Origin: Aldersonia sp. NBC_00410
GTDB taxonomy: Bacteria > Actinomycetota > Actinomycetes > Mycobacteriales > Mycobacteriaceae
Direction of reading: 5' to 3'
DNA length: 64,000 nt
Assembly (NCBI RefSeq): GCF_026342035.1
Contig: NZ_JAPENM010000003.1
Span: 1 to 64,000 of the forward strand
The position numbers and the translations under genes were made by a program. The notes under the pieces were generated by a model. That model had not been told where the DNA came from. It saw nothing but the letters and a program-made list of their open reading frames with translations, and ran no database searches. The stretch's first letter is position 1, and every line of letters begins with the position of its first letter. This document shows positions 33,567 to 44,560 of this stretch, piece by piece.

Positions 33567-35147
33567 ATGACCTCGAGTACCGATCCTGCCGCGGACAAGG
33601 CTGCCTCGTCCGCGGTCACCGTCGGCGATCAAGATACGCCGCCGGACAAGCTCGATCCACGCGTTCTGCGCATTGCGGGCGTCGTCGTGATCGGCGCGAT
33701 CATGTCGATTCTGGACATGACCGTCGTGAGCGTCGCAATCCCCACTTTCCAAGAGGAGTTCGACGTCACCTACGCGATCGCCGCGTGGAGCATGACGGGC
33801 TACACCCTCGCGCTCGCGACCGTGATCCCGCTGACCGGATGGGCCGCGGACCGGTTCGGTACCAAACGCTTGTATTTGACGGCGCTGACGTTGTTCGTGC
33901 TCGGCTCGGTGCTGTGCAGTTTCGCCTGGAGTGCGCCGTCGCTGATCGGCTTCCGAATCCTGCAGGGCCTCGGCGGCGGCATGCTGATGCCGCTCGGCAT
34001 GACGATCATGACGCGCGCCGCGGGCCCGCAGCGGATCGGCCGTGTCATGGCCGTGCTCGGTGTGCCGATGCTGCTCGGCCCGATCTGCGGTCCGATCCTG
34101 GGTGGCTGGCTGATCGAGGCGGCGAGCTGGCACTGGATTTTTCTCATCAACGTGCCGATCGGCATTGTCGCGTTCACGCTCGCGTTCATCGTGCTGGACA
34201 GGGACGCACCGGTGCCGTCGGAGAAGTTCGACTTCCTCGGCATGCTGTTGCTCTCGCCGGGCCTGGCCCTGTTGCTATTCGGCGTTTCCTCGATGCCCGA
34301 GGTGGGGACAGTGGCATCCGCGCGGGTCCTGATCCCGATGGTGATCGGCGTGATTTTGCTGGCGTCCTTCGTGCCGCATGCGCTGCGCACCGAGCATCCG
34401 CTGATCGATCTGCACCTGTTCCGCAACCGGAATCTCGCCGCTGCGGTCGGCACGATGATTCTGTTCGCGATCGCGTTCTTCGGCGCGGCGCTGCTGATCC
34501 CGAGCTACTTCCTGCAGGTGCGCGGCGAAACCACCCTGGCGGCGGGTCTGCTGATGGCCCCGCAGGGTCTGGGCGCGATGATCACGATGCCGATCGCGGG
34601 CCGGCTCGTCGACAAGATCGGTCCGGGCAAGATCGTGCTTACCGGCGTCAGCGTGATCGGCGTGGCGCTCGCCGCGCTCACCCAGGTCGGTGCCACGACG
34701 CCGTATCCGTTGCTGTGTTCGGTGCTGTTCGTGATGGGGCTCGGCATGGGTTGCACGATGATGCCGACGATGACGGCCGCGCTGCAGACGCTCACGCACG
34801 CCCAGGTTGCGCGCGGGTCGACGCTGATGAACATCGTCAACCAGACGGGCGGCTCGATCGGCACCGCGACGATGTCGGTGGTACTGACCAACCTCCTGCT
34901 CAAACAGGAGTTCGCCGGCCCGGCGATCGCATCGCAGACCGACCCGTCGGTCGCGGCGACGCTGCCGCCCGGTGCCATCGATGTGGGGCTCGAGCAGGCG
35001 GCCGAGGCGTTCGGGCACACGTTCATCGTCGCGGTGGTGTTGATCGTCCTGACGCTGATCCCGGCCTCCTTCCTGCCGCGCAAGAAGCCCGCCGCGACCG
35101 GTCCGGAGGGCGAGGGCGCCGCCGTGGGTGCGGAAGTCATGCACTGA
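33567..35147 (+). CDS. DHA2-family drug:H+ antiporter (14-TM MFS exporter)
   Basis: This 526-aa membrane protein has about 14 transmembrane segments. Motif A is GWAADRFGTKRLYLTAL, the exporter motif C region is LGGWLIEAASWHWIFLINVPIG, and an acidic residue sits in the first helix (ILDMTVVSVAIP, motif D1-like). This is the EmrB/QacA layout of proton-driven multidrug efflux. It sits between two DUF2236 genes, so it may export the substrate or product of those enzymes (inference). A dyad overlaps its promoter and ATG 33567 is probably leaderless. Confidence 0.93.
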   Translation: MTSSTDPAADKAASSAVTVGDQDTPPDKLDPRVLRIAGVVVIGAIMSILDMTVVSVAIPTFQEEFDVTYAIAAWSMTGYTLALATVIPLTGWAADRFGTKRLYLTALTLFVLGSVLCSFAWSAPSLIGFRILQGLGGGMLMPLGMTIMTRAAGPQRIGRVMAVLGVPMLLGPICGPILGGWLIEAASWHWIFLINVPIGIVAFTLAFIVLDRDAPVPSEKFDFLGMLLLSPGLALLLFGVSSMPEVGTVASARVLIPMVIGVILLASFVPHALRTEHPLIDLHLFRNRNLAAAVGTMILFAIAFFGAALLIPSYFLQVRGETTLAAGLLMAPQGLGAMITMPIAGRLVDKIGPGKIVLTGVSVIGVALAALTQVGATTPYPLLCSVLFVMGLGMGCTMMPTMTAALQTLTHAQVARGSTLMNIVNQTGGSIGTATMSVVLTNLLLKQEFAGPAIASQTDPSVAATLPPGAIDVGLEQAAEAFGHTFIVAVVLIVLTLIPASFLPRKKPAATGPEGEGAAVGAEVMH

Positions 35148-35182
35148 CGTCGTCGTGTTGGGGTTGATCATCCCAATCTCCG

Positions 35183-35218
35183 GTGAGAGAATGAGTCAGT
35201 ATTTCTCTCACTGACTCA
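35183..35218. promoter_or_regulatory. Two interleaved dyads before DUF2236 paralogue 2
   Basis: GTGAGAGAA (35183-35191) pairs with TTCTCTCAC (35203-35211), and TGAGTCAGT (35192-35200) pairs with ACTGACTCA (35210-35218). The order is A-B-A'-B', so the two perfect 9-bp dyads overlap. They cover GAGAAT (35187-35192), a -10-like box placed 17 bp after TTGATC (35164-35169), and end at the ribosome site AGGAGG. Overlapping operators for TetR-type dimers are the simplest reading. Confidence 0.75.
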
Positions 35219-35226
35219 GGAGGTGG

Positions 35227-36105
35227 ATGGTGGGGTACCCGATTCGATCCGCACCGGCGTGGGACGCGCAAACGGAGCCGGATCCCGATGCCGGGATCGC
35301 TCGTCGACGGCAGTACATGGTGGGGCCGGGTGCAATGCTCGGTGGCAACGCCAACGTGATCATGCAGCTGAGCAACCCCGCCGTCGGCCGTGGCGTCGTC
35401 GAGAGCATTGTCGAACGGGGTCGCTACGACCGGCATCCGAACAAGCGAGCGCGCACGACGCTGACGTATCTGGCGGTCGCGATGATCGGCACCGAGGACG
35501 ATCGCGCGGCCTATCGTGCGGCAACGAACACATCGCATCGTCCGGTGCGATCGGATCCCGGCAGTCGCGTCTCCTACAACGCTTTCGACCCGGAACTGCA
35601 GCTGTGGGTAGCGGCATGCATCTACCGCGGTGTGCGTGACTACCTGGTCCTGTTCTTCGGCGACCTCGACGAGGAAACGGCCGATGATCTCTATCGCGAG
35701 TCCGCCCGGTTCGGCACCACACTGCAGATGCGGCCCGAGATGTGGCCGGCCGACCGCGCCGCCTTCGAGGCCTACTGGGACTCCAAGCTGAGCGAAATCA
35801 GCCTCGACGACGAGGTGAAGACCTACCTGCTCACCCAAGTCGTCGATCTGGGTCCACACAGCCGTCTGCGCAGACTCGCTTTGCGCCGAGTGAATCGATT
35901 CTTTGCGACCGGCTTTCTCCCGCAGCATTTTCGCGACGAACTCGACCTGACGTGGAGCCCTCGCCGGCAGCGTGCTTTCGAGATCGTCATGCGCACGCTC
36001 GGCCGCATCCTCACTCGGCTGCCCGAAAGCGGGCGGCTGTACCCGTACGACGACTACCTGCGGGAGATGCGGCTGCGGCAGGAGCGTGGCAAGCCTCTGG
36101 TGTAG
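35227..36105 (+). CDS. DUF2236/MpaB-family oxygenase-like protein (paralogue 2)
   Basis: This 292-aa paralogue shares with its neighbours the segments ANVIMQLSNPAVGRGV, RTTLTYLAVAMIGTEDDRAA, HRPVRS and YNAFDPELQLWVAACIYRG, and ends RQERGKPLV. There is no signal peptide or transmembrane helix, so it is probably cytosolic. AGGAGG at 35218-35223 precedes ATG 35227. Its promoter is covered by two interleaved dyads, so it is probably tightly repressed by a regulator encoded elsewhere. Confidence 0.87.
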   Translation: MVGYPIRSAPAWDAQTEPDPDAGIARRRQYMVGPGAMLGGNANVIMQLSNPAVGRGVVESIVERGRYDRHPNKRARTTLTYLAVAMIGTEDDRAAYRAATNTSHRPVRSDPGSRVSYNAFDPELQLWVAACIYRGVRDYLVLFFGDLDEETADDLYRESARFGTTLQMRPEMWPADRAAFEAYWDSKLSEISLDDEVKTYLLTQVVDLGPHSRLRRLALRRVNRFFATGFLPQHFRDELDLTWSPRRQRAFEIVMRTLGRILTRLPESGRLYPYDDYLREMRLRQERGKPLV

Positions 36106-36139
36106 CGCGATTGAAGGCAGTCGGACAGAAGCGCGGAAC

Positions 36140-36278
36140 GGAAACTAACTTAATGTTTCCACCCTAGGTACGATCGCCCGAATCTCTCCCAGTACAGTGG
36201 CAATTTCGATGCACATCGAACCACGAAAAAGCTCACGTCGGACCAATGCTCAAAATCCGAATACGCACTAACATAGTG
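36140..36278. promoter_or_regulatory. Two dyads upstream of DUF2236 paralogue 3
   Basis: The 257-bp gap before the third paralogue holds no gene. GGAAAC (36140-36145) pairs with GTTTCC (36155-36160) across 9 bp; it may terminate paralogue 2 or act as an operator. CACTA (36266-36270) pairs with TAGTG (36274-36278) across ACA and abuts TTGACG (36279-36284), a good -35 box, so this second dyad is placed like an operator. Confidence 0.5.
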
Positions 36279-36362
36279 TTGACGAGGATCACATCTGCGT
36301 GAGAGCGTGCAGGCGACGTCAGTTGAAATCTCCAGACCGAGCGAGGAAGGATCAACCCGGCT

Positions 36363-37352
36363 ATGAACGCTCAGCCTTGGGAGCCGAACTACGATGACCC
36401 ACAAAGTGATTCATACGTAGCGGAAGATCCCGCGCCCGAGCGATCGCGCCCCCTCGGAGTGGTGCGATCCACGGTGGGCCCGGCGCAGCCGCTGCCGAAC
36501 GACCGGATCCGGATCGCCATCCCGGGCGTTCATCGTCCCACGTCGAAGAGGCCACCGCGATTGGCCGATGCCCTCGATTTCTGGGGCCTCTCCGCCTCCG
36601 CGGCGAATGTGGCCATGCAGATGAGCTGGCCCGAGGTCGGGCGCGGTGTGATCGAGAGCCCGGTCGAATCCGGCGCGCTGATGGTGCATCCGTGGAAGCG
36701 GTTGCGCACCACCGCGTCGTATCTGGCCGTGGCCATCCTCGGTACCGACGAGGAGAAGCTGGCCATGCGTGAGGCGGTCAACAGGGCGCATCGGCAGGTG
36801 CGATCCAAGCCGGGCGCGAAGGTGAAATACAACGCCTTCGATCGGAACGTGCAGCTGTGGGTCGCCGCGTGTCTGTACGTCGGGTTCGAGGACGGCTACC
36901 AACTGCTGAACGGGAAGATGAGCCCGGAGCAGGCCGAGAGCTTCTACCAGGCATCCGCGTCGCTCGGCACCACGCTGCAGGTCCACGAGGACATGTGGCC
37001 GAAAACGCGCGCGGAGTTCGACGCGTATTGGACCGAGGCGTGCACCCGGGTGAGCATCGACGAGGAGGTCCGCGCCTACATCGACGACCTGCTGCACCTG
37101 CGGATGATCCCGTGGTTCCTGCGACTGCCACTCGGGGGGCTGCTGCAGTTCCTGACGACGGGGTTCCTGGCACCGCACTTCCGCGAGCACATGGGTGTGG
37201 AGTGGAGTGCCGCCGATCAGCGCCGCTTCGAGCATCTGTTTCTTTTCGTCGGCTTCGTCAATCGATTCCTCCCCCGGTTCATCCGTAACGTCGGGCGTCC
37301 GCAGATGGCGTACGTGCGCTGGCGGATCCGCCGGGAGCAGGCACTGGTCTGA
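36363..37352 (+). CDS. DUF2236/MpaB-family oxygenase-like protein (paralogue 3, N-terminally extended)
   Basis: This 329-aa paralogue shares ANVAMQMSWPEVGRGV, RTTASYLAVAILGTDEEK, HRQVRS and YNAFDRNVQLWVAACLYVG with the two others but carries about 70 extra N-terminal residues rich in Pro, Asp and Arg, without a signal sequence. GAGGAAGGA lies before ATG 36363. Its gene has its own promoter region with two dyads. Three clustered, diverged copies suggest distinct substrates or different regulators rather than gene-dose increase. Confidence 0.87.
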   Translation: MNAQPWEPNYDDPQSDSYVAEDPAPERSRPLGVVRSTVGPAQPLPNDRIRIAIPGVHRPTSKRPPRLADALDFWGLSASAANVAMQMSWPEVGRGVIESPVESGALMVHPWKRLRTTASYLAVAILGTDEEKLAMREAVNRAHRQVRSKPGAKVKYNAFDRNVQLWVAACLYVGFEDGYQLLNGKMSPEQAESFYQASASLGTTLQVHEDMWPKTRAEFDAYWTEACTRVSIDEEVRAYIDDLLHLRMIPWFLRLPLGGLLQFLTTGFLAPHFREHMGVEWSAADQRRFEHLFLFVGFVNRFLPRFIRNVGRPQMAYVRWRIRREQALV

Positions 37353-37429
37353 GCGCTCCGCCGGGCAACATCGCGAACTTTCGCTAGGGTCGGGCTGGAA
37401 CCGTCGTCGAGCGAATCCCCGAGGTGTGC

Positions 37430-39264
<1,835 letters not shown>

Positions 39265-39268
<4 letters not shown>

Positions 39269-40641
39269 CCGCCGCCGACCTGCCATTGCCCGATGACGCC
39301 GCGCTGGCCCAACAGATCGCGGCGTGGCTGCCCGCGCAGCGCTGGTTCTCCGCGAAGAACCACCCGATCGTGCGCGTCGACCTGCTGCAGCGCGTACCGA
39401 TGCTGCGCGAAAGCGGCATGGCCGCAGATCATCTCGTGATCGAGGTAGCATTCCGGGACACGGATCCGTTGTCCTTCCAGCTGCCGATCGGGTACCGGCC
39501 CGGACCTGCCGACGACTTCGCCGAGCATGCGTTGTCGGTATCGCCGCGCACGGTCGTCTACGACGGACTGCGCGACGAGCGGATCATCGCGCGGTACGTG
39601 CGTGCCCTCGCGGGGGCCGAGTCGGTCGGCCCGCTGCGGTTCCATGGTCTCGCGGGCACGGCGGTCGACCCCGCCGCGCACGGCCGTATGCTGAGCGCCG
39701 AACAATCCAATACCACCGTGGTTTTCGGTGACAACCTGCTGGTGAAGTTCTTCCGGCAGATCTCGATCGGGATCAACCCCGACGTCGAGTTGCACCACGC
39801 ACTCGGCGAACTCGACTGCCCCTACGTGGCACCGTTGCGTGGCTGGGTCGAGGCGGACCTGGAGGGCGTCACGACCACGTTGGCGATGGCACAGGAGTTC
39901 GTCGGCAACGCCTCGGACGGCTGGCGGCTCGCGTTGACCAGCGTTCGCGACCTGTTCGCCGAGGCCGATCTGCACGCCGCCGAGGTCGGCACCGATTTCG
40001 CCGCCGAAGCGGAGCGCCTCGGCGCGGCGGTGGCGCACGTACACGCCGACCTTGCGCGTGCGCTCGGTGCCGCCGAACAGCCGTTGACGTCGTCGGTCCT
40101 CGACACGCTCCGCCGCAATCTCGACGTGGCCACCCGGGTGGTGCCCGAACTCGCCGAACATCGGGACGCGGTGCTCGCGGTGTACGAGGAGGCCGCCAAG
40201 AGCGGGCCGACCCCGGTCCAGCGCATCCACGGTGACCTGCACCTCGGGCAGGTGCTGCGCGCCCCGGATCACTGGCTGTTGATCGACTTCGAGGGTGAGC
40301 CGCTCAAACCGGTCGTGGAGCGCCGGCTGCCGGACAGCCCGCTGCGCGATGTGGCCGGCATGCTCCGGTCCTTCGACTACGCGGGGCATCAGCCGCTCGG
40401 CGACGGCCTGCCCGGCGAGTCGCAGCGCAAATACCGGGCCCAGGAATGGGTTTCGCGAAACAGTTCCGCATTCTGCGACGGCTATGCCGCGGTGGCGGGC
40501 ACCGACCCGCGCGAGCAGTCCGCGCTGCTGCGGGCGTACGAACTCGACAAAGCGGTGTACGAAGCGGCCTACGAGGCGCGCAACCGGCCGACGTGGTTGC
40601 ATCTGCCGCTGCGTGCGATCGGTCGGCTGGTGGTGGCGTAG
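39265..40641 (+). CDS. mak: Maltokinase (maltose-1-phosphate forming)
   Basis: This 458-aa ATP-dependent kinase has an aminoglycoside-kinase-like fold: an N-terminal cap with [14 protein letters not shown], the catalytic loop [12 protein letters not shown] with the acceptor Asp, and the metal-binding [11 protein letters not shown]. It phosphorylates maltose made by TreS; in mycobacteria the two proteins form a complex. GTG 39265 overlaps the treS stop (GTGA), giving tight translational coupling. Confidence 0.95.
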
Positions 40642-40709
40642 CTCGTCGGCCCCGTAACGGCTGCTCGTATTGTCGGTCGAGAACATCGCCGAGCAGAACA
40701 GGAGCAGAC

Positions 40710-41471
40710 ATGACCGAATCGACGCCGAGGGTGGCCGTGGTCTCGGGTGCGGCCAGGGGAATCGGAGCGGCAATTGCCACCCGGCTGGCCGCCGACGGAC
40801 TCGCGGTCGGCGTCCTCGACCTCGACGAGGGTGCCTGTGGCACCACCGTCGACACCATCAAGGCGGCCGGTGGCTCGGCCGTGGCGCTGGGCGCGGACGT
40901 CTCCGACGAGGCGTCGGTGGAAGCCGCGATCAACCGGCTCGCCGAGGAACTCGGTGGCCCGACCGTCGTGATCAACAATGCCGGTATCACCCGGGACAAC
41001 CTGCTGTTCAAGATGCCGGTGTCGGACTGGGATGCCGTGATGAACGTGCACTTGCGGGGCGCGTTTCTGCTCACCCGTGCCGCCCAGAAGTACATGGTCG
41101 ACGCGAAGTGGGGCCGCATTGTCAACCTGTCGAGCGTGTCGGCGCAGGGCAACCGTGGCCAGGTGAACTATTCGGCGGCGAAGGCAGGCATGCAGGGCTT
41201 CACCAAGACGCTGGCCATCGAGCTCGGCAAGTTCGGCGTCACGGCGAACGCGATCGCGCCCGGTTTCATCGTCACCGATATGACCAAGGCGACCGCCGAG
41301 CGCGTCGGAATGAGCTTCGACGATTTCATCGCGGCCAACGCGGCGGCCACGCCGGTCGCTCGGGCCGGCGAGCCCGACGACATCGCGCACACCGCGTCGT
41401 TCCTGGTCAGCGAGGGTGCGGGCTTCGTCTCCGGGCAGGTTATCTACGTTGCGGGTGGCCCGCGCGACTGA
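40710..41471 (+). CDS. SDR-family 3-oxoacyl-ACP reductase (FabG-like)
   Basis: This 253-aa Rossmann enzyme has the cofactor loop SGAARGIGAAIA, INNAGITRDNLLFKM, the catalytic Ser in NLSSVSAQGN, YSAAKAG with the catalytic Tyr and Lys, and an IAPGFIVTDM segment. It is probably an NADPH-dependent reductase of beta-ketoacyl thioesters, though related SDRs act on other ketones. AGGAGC precedes ATG 40710. TATTGT at 40668-40673 is a possible -10 box, so it is likely transcribed separately from treS-mak. Confidence 0.92.
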   Translation: MTESTPRVAVVSGAARGIGAAIATRLAADGLAVGVLDLDEGACGTTVDTIKAAGGSAVALGADVSDEASVEAAINRLAEELGGPTVVINNAGITRDNLLFKMPVSDWDAVMNVHLRGAFLLTRAAQKYMVDAKWGRIVNLSSVSAQGNRGQVNYSAAKAGMQGFTKTLAIELGKFGVTANAIAPGFIVTDMTKATAERVGMSFDDFIAANAAATPVARAGEPDDIAHTASFLVSEGAGFVSGQVIYVAGGPRD

Positions 41472-41476
41472 GCCGG

Positions 41477-42421
41477 CTAGTGCTGCCGATGGTCGGTGAC
41501 CGGCGTTCTGGGGCCGAACTTCGGCAGCACCACCTGCCCGCTCACCTCGAGCAGCCGGACCGCGCGATACCGATGCGGGCGCAGCGGCTCGAGATACTCG
41601 ACCATCGCGTCGTCGTCGAGCGGGTTGCCGAGCAGTGTCCAGCCGACCATCGACGCCAGATGAAAGTCGCCGACCGACAACGCATCCGCGTCCCCGAATG
41701 CGCGCTGCGCCACCTCGGCGGCGGTCCACACTCCAATGCCGGGCACGGTGCGCAGTCGGCGCTGGGCCTCGCCCGGGGTCAGCCGGGCGCCTTCCTCGAG
41801 CCGGCCTGCGACCCGGGCCGCGGTGACGATGGTGCGGGCGCGGCGCGGATCGACGTTGGCGCGATGAAACTCCCACGACGGGACGTGCCGCCACGTCTCG
41901 GGGCTCGGCGGCACGCGCATGCTCTCGGGAGCCGGGCCGGGCGCGGGCTCGCCGAAGCGCCCGACCAGTCGCCGCCACGAGGCGCGTGCCGCGATACCGT
42001 GCACCTTCTGTTCGAGGATCGCGGGCACCAGCGCCTCGAAGACCCGGCCGGTGCGCAGCATGCGCAGGTCGGGGTGGCGCCGGTGCGCCTCGACGATCTT
42101 CGGATGTTCGGGCGCGAAATCGTCGAGCCGCTCGTCGAGGCACAACATGACGGGTAGCTCGTCGAGGAACTCGGCGGCGCCCCGGCCCCAGGCCTGCGCA
42201 TGCACCTCGTGCCGGCCGCACTGGCGCAACCGGTAGGTCACCGGTCCGGTCGGCATCCGGGAGGTACGCCAGGTCGCGCCGTCGGTGGTGGTGCGGTGGC
42301 ATGGATCGCCGCGGCCGCGGCGCAGCGGCGCGAGGGTGGCCGCGAGGTCGACCGGGAGCGGAGTGCGCAGCACGCGTTCCGAGGCAAAGCTCGCGGGACT
42401 TGCCGAGCGCCCCGAGGTCAC
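41477..42421 (-). CDS. DNA-3-methyladenine glycosylase II (AlkA-type HhH-GPD)
   Basis: This 314-aa base-excision repair enzyme removes alkylated purines. The HhH-GPD core is clear: AILEQKVHGIAARASWRRLV, then the hairpin RTVPGIGVWTAAEVAQRAFG and the catalytic Asp in ALSVGDFHLA. The N-terminal ~90 residues form the AlkA-like beta domain. GTG 42421 lies 9 nt after the end of the DUF389 gene, so it is probably co-transcribed with it and the pirin gene. Confidence 0.92.
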   Translation of the reverse strand: MTSGRSASPASFASERVLRTPLPVDLAATLAPLRRGRGDPCHRTTTDGATWRTSRMPTGPVTYRLRQCGRHEVHAQAWGRGAAEFLDELPVMLCLDERLDDFAPEHPKIVEAHRRHPDLRMLRTGRVFEALVPAILEQKVHGIAARASWRRLVGRFGEPAPGPAPESMRVPPSPETWRHVPSWEFHRANVDPRRARTIVTAARVAGRLEEGARLTPGEAQRRLRTVPGIGVWTAAEVAQRAFGDADALSVGDFHLASMVGWTLLGNPLDDDAMVEYLEPLRPHRYRAVRLLEVSGQVVLPKFGPRTPVTDHRQH

Positions 42422-42430
42422 AATCGCAGC

Positions 42431-43399
42431 CTAGAGCATCCGATACGGCCTGGTCATGGCCCGCGGACGGCGCGGGGACACCCGCGACCACACGGCGTTC
42501 TGCACGGCGAGCGTGGCCCAGCCGGCGATCGCCATCCCGGACAGATTCAGGGCGAGCTGGGCCATGCTGCCCCACACCTCGCTGCCGGCGCCGAACGCCG
42601 TGCCGAGCGCGATGTTGCCCGCCGCGGGCACGGTGGTGACCGAGATGAACACACCGGATAGCCCGCTCACCCGCGCCGAGGTCAGGGACAACACCCCGGC
42701 CGCGGCGGCGATCACGGCGACGATGAACGACCACTTGTCCGGGGAGTAGATGAAGTCGGTTTCCGGCCTGGGCCCGGTCACGTCGTCGATGGTGATCCAG
42801 CCGAGCGCGCGCCAGACCAGAGCAATCAGTGTGGTTGTCACGATCGCGACGACGAAGCCGATTACCAGGGTGCGCGCCGCGAGCCCGAACAGCACGAACC
42901 GACGTCTGACAAGCGCGACGCCGAGCGCGGCGATCGGGCCGAACTCCGGCCCGAGCACCATCGCGCCGATCACCAGGATCTGTGAATCGGCGATAATGGC
43001 GATGCTCGCGATGATCGTGGCCAGCGTCAGGAAACTCAGGAAGGTCCAGTTGAGCTCGCTCTCGTCGTAGGAGCGCTGCGCCACCTCCGCCCACACAACG
43101 GCGTCCGCGCTGCTGCCCGGAGTGCGCACCTCGGCGTCGAAGCCGGCCTGCGACATGAAGGTGGGCACCGGATCTATTTCAATGCTGCCCTCGCGATGCA
43201 CCTTGGTCGCGCGCAGCCGCTCCACGATGTCGTTGGCGCCCTCGCGGGCGATGTCGGCCATGACGACGTCGCCGGGTGGCCGCAGCGCTGCGCCGCGCAT
43301 GACCGCGAGGCCGCTGACCGCCGGATCGGAGTCGAGGACATCGACCACGGCCTCGGTCAGCGCCGCCGGAGACAGGATGCGCAGGTGCAGCACCCCCAC
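42431..43399 (-). CDS. DUF389 integral membrane protein
   Basis: This 322-aa protein has a soluble N-terminal domain (residues 1-110, ferredoxin-like beta-alpha pattern) and six or so transmembrane segments, including FLSFLTLATIIASIAIIADS and the family hallmark ILVIGAMVLGPEFGPIAALG. The function of DUF389 proteins is unknown. GTG 43399 is used; a second GTG lies two codons later. It sits 15 nt after the pirin gene and 9 nt before the glycosylase gene. Confidence 0.92.
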   Translation of the reverse strand: MGVLHLRILSPAALTEAVVDVLDSDPAVSGLAVMRGAALRPPGDVVMADIAREGANDIVERLRATKVHREGSIEIDPVPTFMSQAGFDAEVRTPGSSADAVVWAEVAQRSYDESELNWTFLSFLTLATIIASIAIIADSQILVIGAMVLGPEFGPIAALGVALVRRRFVLFGLAARTLVIGFVVAIVTTTLIALVWRALGWITIDDVTGPRPETDFIYSPDKWSFIVAVIAAAAGVLSLTSARVSGLSGVFISVTTVPAAGNIALGTAFGAGSEVWGSMAQLALNLSGMAIAGWATLAVQNAVWSRVSPRRPRAMTRPYRML

Positions 43400-43414
43400 A
43401 GTGTGGGCTGTCGG

Positions 43415-44410
43415 TCAGCCTCTCGGCTTGAGCGACACGTTTGGCAGCACCGGCGCGGGAATCGGGCCGCCGCGATACCCGGGCACCTTCCCGAATCGCG
43501 TCCCGTCGGGTGTACCGGCCCCGCCACCGATTTCGGCCTGCCACTGGCGGCGGTAGGCGTTGATCTCCTCGGTGGTGCGGCCGACGAAGTTCCACCACAT
43601 GATGATCTGTTCGCCGAACGGTGCGCCGCCGAGCAGCAGCAGGCGGGTCGGCGCTGCGGTCGGGTTGTGCAGGATCAGCTGGTTCCGGCCCGGCGCGAGG
43701 TAGCCGAGCTCGGCGCGGTCGAGCCGCGTGCCGTGCAGCAGCAGCGCTCCGGTGTCGATGAGCACACCGTGCTCGAAGTGCTCATCGACGTCCAGCGTGA
43801 CTTTCGCACCGGGCTCGACGGTGATCTCGGCGCCGAGCAGCGGGCTGAACGTGTGCACCGGCGAGGTGTCCCCGGCAAGTGTGCCCAGAAACACATTCAG
43901 TCGTGCGCCGGGTACGTCGAAGGGCGTCGGGGCGTAGTGCGCGAACCCGGGGGCCATGTCGCGTGCATCGTCCGGCAGCGCGAGCCAGAGCTGCGCTCCG
44001 TGCAAGGTCGTGGTGCGCGGTGTGGAAACCTCCGAATGCGCGATGCCGTGCCCCGCGGTCATCAGGTTCAGCTCGCCGGGACGCACCATCGCGTGCACGC
44101 CGGTGCTGTCCCGGTGTTCGATCTCACCATCGAAAAGCCAACTGACGGTTTGTAATCCGGTGTGCGGGTGCGGCGCAACGACCATTCCGCCGGTTTCGGC
44201 GACGTCGTCGGGTCCATAGTGGTCGGCGAAGCACCAAGCCCCGATCAGCGACCGCTTTCGCTGCGGGAGGGTGCGTCGCACCGGCATCGCTCGCAGCCCG
44301 CCGAGGGGGACGCTGCGCGGGGTGAGCACCTCGACCGGAGCATCGGGCTGCTCGGGTTCGGCGGATTTCGGGCAGGTGACGACACCTGCCGTGGCTTCGA
44401 GATTGCTCAT
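43415..44410 (-). CDS. Pirin-family bicupin protein
   Basis: This 331-aa double-cupin protein has the metal-binding histidines in APHPHTGLQTVSWLF, GEIEHRDS and TAGHGIAHSE, as in pirins. Some pirins are quercetin dioxygenases, while others regulate metabolism; the activity here is not determined. ATG 44410 gives the N-terminus MSNLEATAGV; the frame stays open upstream without a better start. It is the first gene of a minus-strand run with DUF389 and AlkA. Confidence 0.92.
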   Translation of the reverse strand: MSNLEATAGVVTCPKSAEPEQPDAPVEVLTPRSVPLGGLRAMPVRRTLPQRKRSLIGAWCFADHYGPDDVAETGGMVVAPHPHTGLQTVSWLFDGEIEHRDSTGVHAMVRPGELNLMTAGHGIAHSEVSTPRTTTLHGAQLWLALPDDARDMAPGFAHYAPTPFDVPGARLNVFLGTLAGDTSPVHTFSPLLGAEITVEPGAKVTLDVDEHFEHGVLIDTGALLLHGTRLDRAELGYLAPGRNQLILHNPTAAPTRLLLLGGAPFGEQIIMWWNFVGRTTEEINAYRRQWQAEIGGGAGTPDGTRFGKVPGYRGGPIPAPVLPNVSLKPRG

Positions 44411-44487
44411 CAGACCATTCTGCGCCTGCCCCCGAACGTCGGGCACGGTTTGTCGATGGGGGTACCGTGGATCGAGTGTGCGCGCAC

Positions 44488-44524
44488 CGGCAGCGCTCTC
44501 CCTGCGTGACCAGCGCTGTTGCCG
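44488..44524 (+). promoter_or_regulatory. Hairpin in the leader of the 34-aa gene
   Basis: CGGCAGCGCT (44488-44497) pairs with AGCGC (44512-44516) and TGCCG (44520-44524), leaving a 3-nt bulge and a 14-nt loop. TACCGT at 44463-44468 is a possible -10 box upstream. The stem ends about 36 nt before the start codon. Confidence 0.4.
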
Positions 44525-44560
44525 AAGGGGACTTGGTGCGCCGAAGCGAAAGGGTTGTTC

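Noticed and set aside
32253-34133. 626-codon minus-strand frame under DUF2236 paralogue 1 and the exporter
   Set aside because: Overlaps real genes on the other strand and has no recognisable domain.
36150-36404. 84-codon minus-strand frame in the gap before DUF2236 paralogue 3
   Set aside because: No ribosome site, odd composition, overlaps the start of a real gene and covers operator-like dyads.
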